Assembly: GCA_031291335.1 (NCBI GenBank)
Contig: JARLJF010000081.1
Span: 37,434-101,433, forward strand
DNA length: 64,000 bases
Reading direction: 5' to 3'
Source: Pandoraea sp.
GTDB taxonomy: Bacteria > Pseudomonadota > Gammaproteobacteria > Burkholderiales > Burkholderiaceae
Part shown: piece by piece, positions 60,247 through 64,000 of the stretch
Numbering within the stretch: position 1 is the stretch's first letter
Layout of the letters: every line of letters begins with the position of its first letter
The notes under the pieces: model-generated
The model's input: only the letters and a program-made list of their open reading frames with translations
What the model was told of the DNA's origin: nothing
The model's database searches: none
Translations under genes and position numbers: made by a program

Positions 60247-62624
60247 GATGCCGACTCCCCGATGAGATCCACCACGGCACGCAGCAGCGCATCGTCGTGG
60301 AAGCTGCCTTTCGCGAGGTAATAGTCCGCGCCCGCGTCGAGTCCGCGCTGGCGATCTTCCTCGCGATCCTTGTAAGAAACGATCATGACCGGCAAATCGG
60401 CGGTGCGTGCGTCGCGCTTGATGAGCGTGACCAGCTCGATGCCGTCCAGGCGCGGCATGTCGACGTCGGTAATCACCATGTCGAACGTTTCGCTGCGCAC
60501 GGCGTTCCAGCCGTCCATACCGTCGACGGCAACGCTGACGTCGTATCCGCGCGCCGCGAGCAGTTTGCGTTCGAGTTCGCGCACGGTCAAGGAGTCGTCG
60601 ACGACCAGCACCCGCTTGCGTCCGCGACCACTGGTCTGCGCGGCCCGCATCGGCAGGCGCTCGAGCGACCCCATCTCCACGGCCTTCGCAATCGAGCGCA
60701 CCAGATCGGCCGTGTCGATGATGAGCAGCGGCGAACCGTCTTCGGTGAGCGCACCGGCGGCGATGTTGGGCACCTTGCCCAATCGCGAATCCAGCGGCTG
60801 CACGACGAGCATGCGCTCGCCGAGGAATTTGTCGACGGCCAGTCCGTAGCGCGCGTCGCCTTCACCGAACACCACCACCGGCTGATCTCCGGCCACCGCG
60901 AGCGGCTCGCTGCCGCACAGCACTTGCTGCGCACTCACAAGCCCGATCTGCTTGCCGTCCAGCGTGAAGTGGGGACGGCCTTCGAGCATGTCGATGTGCT
61001 CTTGCGGCAGTGCCAGCGTGCGGGACAGGTTCGCGAGCGGCAGCGCGTACGGCTCGCCGTCAATCTCGACGAGCAAGCTGCGCACCACCGAAAGCGTCAG
61101 CGGCAGTTGCAGGATGAACTTCGTGCCGCGCCCGGGCGTGTGCTCGATACGCACCGTGCCGCGCACCATCGCCACCATCGCCCGCACCGCGTCGAGTCCG
61201 ACGCCTCGCCCGGAGACATCCGTCACGGTATCGCGCAACGTGAAGCCGGGCAGCATCAGGAATTCGAGCAGTTCGTTGTCGTCGAGTCGCTGTGCCGTGT
61301 CTTGTGTGGCCAGCCCGCGCGCGATCACCGCGCGACGCACGCGCTCGAGATCGATGCCCGCGCCGTCGTCGGCCACGCTGACCAGCAGCAGGCCGGCACT
61401 ATGCCGTGCGCTGAGCGTGATGACGCCCTCGGCGGGCTTGCCTGCGGCTGTGCGCTCGGCCGGGCTCTCCAACCCGTGGTCGACGGCATTGCGCAGCAGG
61501 TGGCCCAGCGGTGCTTCGAGCTGATCGAGAATGTCGCGGTCGACTTGCGTGTCGGCGCCGCGAATTTCGAGTCGCGCCGGTTTGCCCAGCGAGCGGCCGA
61601 GATCGCGCACCATGCGCGCGAAGCCCCCCAGCCGGTCGTCGAGCGGACGCATACGGCACGCGAGTGCTTCGTCGTACAGTCGCTGCGACAGTTGCGTCGA
61701 GCGCCGGTCGAATTGGTCCAGCTCGTGAATCTGTTCGGCGAGCAACGACCCGCCCACACCGAGTGCGCGTCGCAGATCGGCCAGCGCCGCGAGCAATTGC
61801 TGACGATCTTCGTCGGAGCGTCCGGCCGCTTGTGTGAGCGCCGAACTCACCCGGTCGAGCGCATCACCAGCTTCGTGTTGATGACGTTTGAGCCGTTGCA
61901 GCGATTGGGCGAACGGTTGCGACCAGCGCGAGGCCACCAGCGCCTCGCTCGATAACCGCAGCAGCCGATTCAGACTGTCCGCCGATACCCGCAGCGCACG
62001 CGATGCGCTGTCCGTGCTGTCGTCGCCTTCTCGTGCGTCATAGCCGAGGGGAGTGTCGCGCATGTCGTTCGGCGCGGGCCTCACCGCCGGCTCCTGCACC
62101 ACGGCGGGCACCGACTCGTGGGCAACGGGCGTCTGCGCCGCCGCCATGCCATAGCTGGCGTAGTCGAATGCTGTCGGCTCGTGTGAGGGAGCGGGCGCCT
62201 GCCCTGCATCGCCCGTCAACGTTGCAAGCTGTTCGGTGAACGCGCTGACGAAAGCGTCGATCTCGACTTTGCCGGCCCCCTGCGCCCATCCGGCATCGCG
62301 GCCCGGCGGATGCGCCAGACGCATGAGCAGATCCACCCCCTGCAACAGACGGTCGATGACCACGACGTCGAGCACCAGCGCGCCACGCTGCGCGGCGACG
62401 AAGGCGTCTTCGAGAACGTGCGCGAGCGAGACACCCGCCTCGACGCCGACGATGCGTGCCGCCCCTTTGAGCGAGTGCGCGGCGCGCATGCAGGCTTCGA
62501 GACGCGACGCGTCGGTGGGCGTGCGTTCGAGCACCAGCAACCCGTCGCCGAGCACTTGCGCCTGCGTCTCCGTCTCCATGCGGAACAGGTCGAGCAACGT
62601 GGCGTTCTGCAGGTCGTCGCTCAT
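60243..62624 (-). CDS. wspE: Hybrid CheA-type histidine kinase/response regulator WspE
   Basis: Hpt AAHSLKGAARIVGVEAGVSLAHVLED; HATPase HLLRNAVDHGLESPAER; CheW-like; C-terminal REC VLVVDDSLTVRELERKLL. Start at MSDDLQNATLLDL. Confidence 0.93.
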   Translation of the reverse strand: MSDDLQNATLLDLFRMETETQAQVLGDGLLVLERTPTDASRLEACMRAAHSLKGAARIVGVEAGVSLAHVLEDAFVAAQRGALVLDVVVIDRLLQGVDLLMRLAHPPGRDAGWAQGAGKVEIDAFVSAFTEQLATLTGDAGQAPAPSHEPTAFDYASYGMAAAQTPVAHESVPAVVQEPAVRPAPNDMRDTPLGYDAREGDDSTDSASRALRVSADSLNRLLRLSSEALVASRWSQPFAQSLQRLKRHQHEAGDALDRVSSALTQAAGRSDEDRQQLLAALADLRRALGVGGSLLAEQIHELDQFDRRSTQLSQRLYDEALACRMRPLDDRLGGFARMVRDLGRSLGKPARLEIRGADTQVDRDILDQLEAPLGHLLRNAVDHGLESPAERTAAGKPAEGVITLSARHSAGLLLVSVADDGAGIDLERVRRAVIARGLATQDTAQRLDDNELLEFLMLPGFTLRDTVTDVSGRGVGLDAVRAMVAMVRGTVRIEHTPGRGTKFILQLPLTLSVVRSLLVEIDGEPYALPLANLSRTLALPQEHIDMLEGRPHFTLDGKQIGLVSAQQVLCGSEPLAVAGDQPVVVFGEGDARYGLAVDKFLGERMLVVQPLDSRLGKVPNIAAGALTEDGSPLLIIDTADLVRSIAKAVEMGSLERLPMRAAQTSGRGRKRVLVVDDSLTVRELERKLLAARGYDVSVAVDGMDGWNAVRSETFDMVITDVDMPRLDGIELVTLIKRDARTADLPVMIVSYKDREEDRQRGLDAGADYYLAKGSFHDDALLRAVVDLIGESAS

Positions 62625-63274
62625 GCGAGACTCCGGTCGAACGCCGCACCGACGCGCAACGGATCGAGTACGCCAACGACATGCTCGCGCCAGCGCAATA
62701 CCGCGACGGCGAAACCGTCGGTTGCGCCCAAGGTGGTCGCGGGCGCCGCGCCCATTGCCGTTTTGGCGGGTGTGACGGTGCCATGGACTTCCGTCACGGG
62801 AAACGCGCTCAGATGGTGTCCATGACGCAGCGCCAGCAGACGCGACGTGCTCACGCGCAAGGTATTCGTCGGTGGGGTCTGCGTTTGCGGTGACGGTTGC
62901 ACGCCGAGCAATTCGCCCAGCGACAGGCAGGGCACGAGTGCGCCGCGCAAGTTGACCAGTCCCAACAGTGCGCGCTGACGATGCCCGGGTACCGAATGCC
63001 AGGCGCGCATCGGCGCAACTTCTTCGATGGTGGAGGCGGGCAGTGCCAGCCATTCGTCCGCCAGACGGAAGAGCAGCAGCGACGGGCCGCGCGCAGTTTC
63101 TTCCTCGCCGGGCACCGCGCGCCACGGCGCTGGGTCGACGGGCACGACCGGCAGCCGGTCGAGTAGCTCCGCCGCCTGCCGATGCAACGTATGCGCGTCG
63201 ACGCTCAGCCTGAAATTCGGATGGCGTTCACCGGACTCGGGACCGGTCTCACGCGCGATTTCGCGATTTGTCAT
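62621..63274 (-). CDS. wspD: CheW-like coupling protein WspD
   Basis: LLLFRLADEWLALPASTIEEVAPMRAWHSVPGHRQRALLGLVNLRGALVPCLSLGELLG; overlaps neighbours by 4 bp. Confidence 0.9.
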   Translation of the reverse strand: MTNREIARETGPESGERHPNFRLSVDAHTLHRQAAELLDRLPVVPVDPAPWRAVPGEEETARGPSLLLFRLADEWLALPASTIEEVAPMRAWHSVPGHRQRALLGLVNLRGALVPCLSLGELLGVQPSPQTQTPPTNTLRVSTSRLLALRHGHHLSAFPVTEVHGTVTPAKTAMGAAPATTLGATDGFAVAVLRWREHVVGVLDPLRVGAAFDRSLA

Positions 63275-64000
63275 CGATGTCGGGTCCCGTCGCGATGCGC
63301 ATGGTCATGGGGTTCGGCGGCCTTCGCGCCTGCCTCGCGCTCGGCGCGTCCGGCACGCTCGAGCAGACGTTTGGCGCCTGCGGTATCGCCGCGCGCGTCG
63401 ATCTGCGCGGCGCAATGCACCAGCGCCTCGTAGTGCCCCGGATCGAGATACAACGCACGACGGTAGTGGACCAGCGCACCTTGCGCGTCGCCTCGCGCGT
63501 CTTCGACAAGCCCGAGCAGATATTCCGCCTGCGCGTTGGCGCGATCTGTCGCCAGCACGTTGCGGCACAGCGCCACGGCCTGTACGAAATCGCCTGCGTC
63601 GGCGGCAATGCGCGCCTGTTCGAGCCGCTTGCGGATGTCGGCGGTTGTGGTGCCATCTCGCGCCGGCGTCGCCGACGGGGAGGCGGATGACAGTGCGGGA
63701 GGCGACGCGGCAAACGTTCGCGCAGCACCGGCAGGCACCACATGATTCGCGGGCGCACGTCGCTGCGCAATCGCGTCGACAGCGCTCGTTCGCGGTGTCG
63801 CGCCGAATGCGTCGAGCGTGCCCGCCGCACGCGATACGGCAGCGGTGGCGGTGGCGGGCACCACGTCGCTCACCGGCCCGGTCACGCGGAACGAGAATGC
63901 CTGCACGTGTCCGGTCGACGTCATGCCGTTGCTGGTCAACGTGCCGCCCTCGGCCGGTCCGGCAAAGAGCGTCGCGCCCATGCGCATGAGACGCTCGAGC
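63271..64000 (-). CDS. wspC: CheR-type methyltransferase with TPR, WspC (C-terminal part, truncated by window edge)
   Basis: LERLMRMGATLFAGPAEGG end of CheR domain and TPR region RIAADAGDFVQAVALCRNVLATDRANAQAEYLLGLVEDARGDAQGALVHYRRALYLDPGHYEALVHCA. Confidence 0.85.
   Translation of the reverse strand, partial: LERLMRMGATLFAGPAEGGTLTSNGMTSTGHVQAFSFRVTGPVSDVVPATATAAVSRAAGTLDAFGATPRTSAVDAIAQRRAPANHVVPAGAARTFAASPPALSSASPSATPARDGTTTADIRKRLEQARIAADAGDFVQAVALCRNVLATDRANAQAEYLLGLVEDARGDAQGALVHYRRALYLDPGHYEALVHCAAQIDARGDTAGAKRLLERAGRAEREAGAKAAEPHDHAHRDGTRHR

Noticed and set aside
60297-61955. 552-aa plus-strand ORF
   Set aside because: Antisense shadow of wspE.

Overview
This is a high-GC chromosomal window, most like Burkholderiaceae (Pandoraea or Burkholderia-like; inferred from gene content, not proven). 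It is densely coded, with about 50 protein genes and one tRNA. I saw no IS element, prophage, CRISPR array or rRNA. Left part: truncated queC, tRNA-Phe, an NtrX/NtrY-like two-component pair with DUF4390 and rsmB, htpX, fmt, an ArnT-like glycosyltransferase, def, dprA, a thioredoxin-like protein, topB, a LysR regulator and hemN. Middle: ybdD-cstA beside a divergent cache histidine kinase/LuxR regulator pair, a VapBC/FitAB-like toxin-antitoxin pair, pckG, a hydroxyacid dehydrogenase, a patatin, a thioesterase, a repeat-containing secreted protein, DoxX, a Spy-like protein, a piuC/PiuA-like iron-uptake pair with a Fur-box-like site, an orphan SsuA-like binding protein, and a 1.2-kilo-residue BTAD/degenerate-cyclase/STAND-ATPase/TPR regulator. 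Right part: agmatine deiminase, a FadR-type regulator divergent from a LIV-type ABC transporter operon fused to a carbamoylase-like hydrolase and an M81 (MlrC) protein, then an MFS-M20 hydrolase pair with a LysR regulator, a TAXI binding protein, GNAT, GST, and the wspC-D-E-F-R end of a Wsp chemosensory operon. The strongest candidates for under-described biology are the giant SARP-like regulator with an apparently dead cyclase domain, the ABC/carbamoylase/M81 catabolic operon, the internally duplicated secreted protein, and the paired inverted repeats ahead of the cstA-linked sensor kinase.
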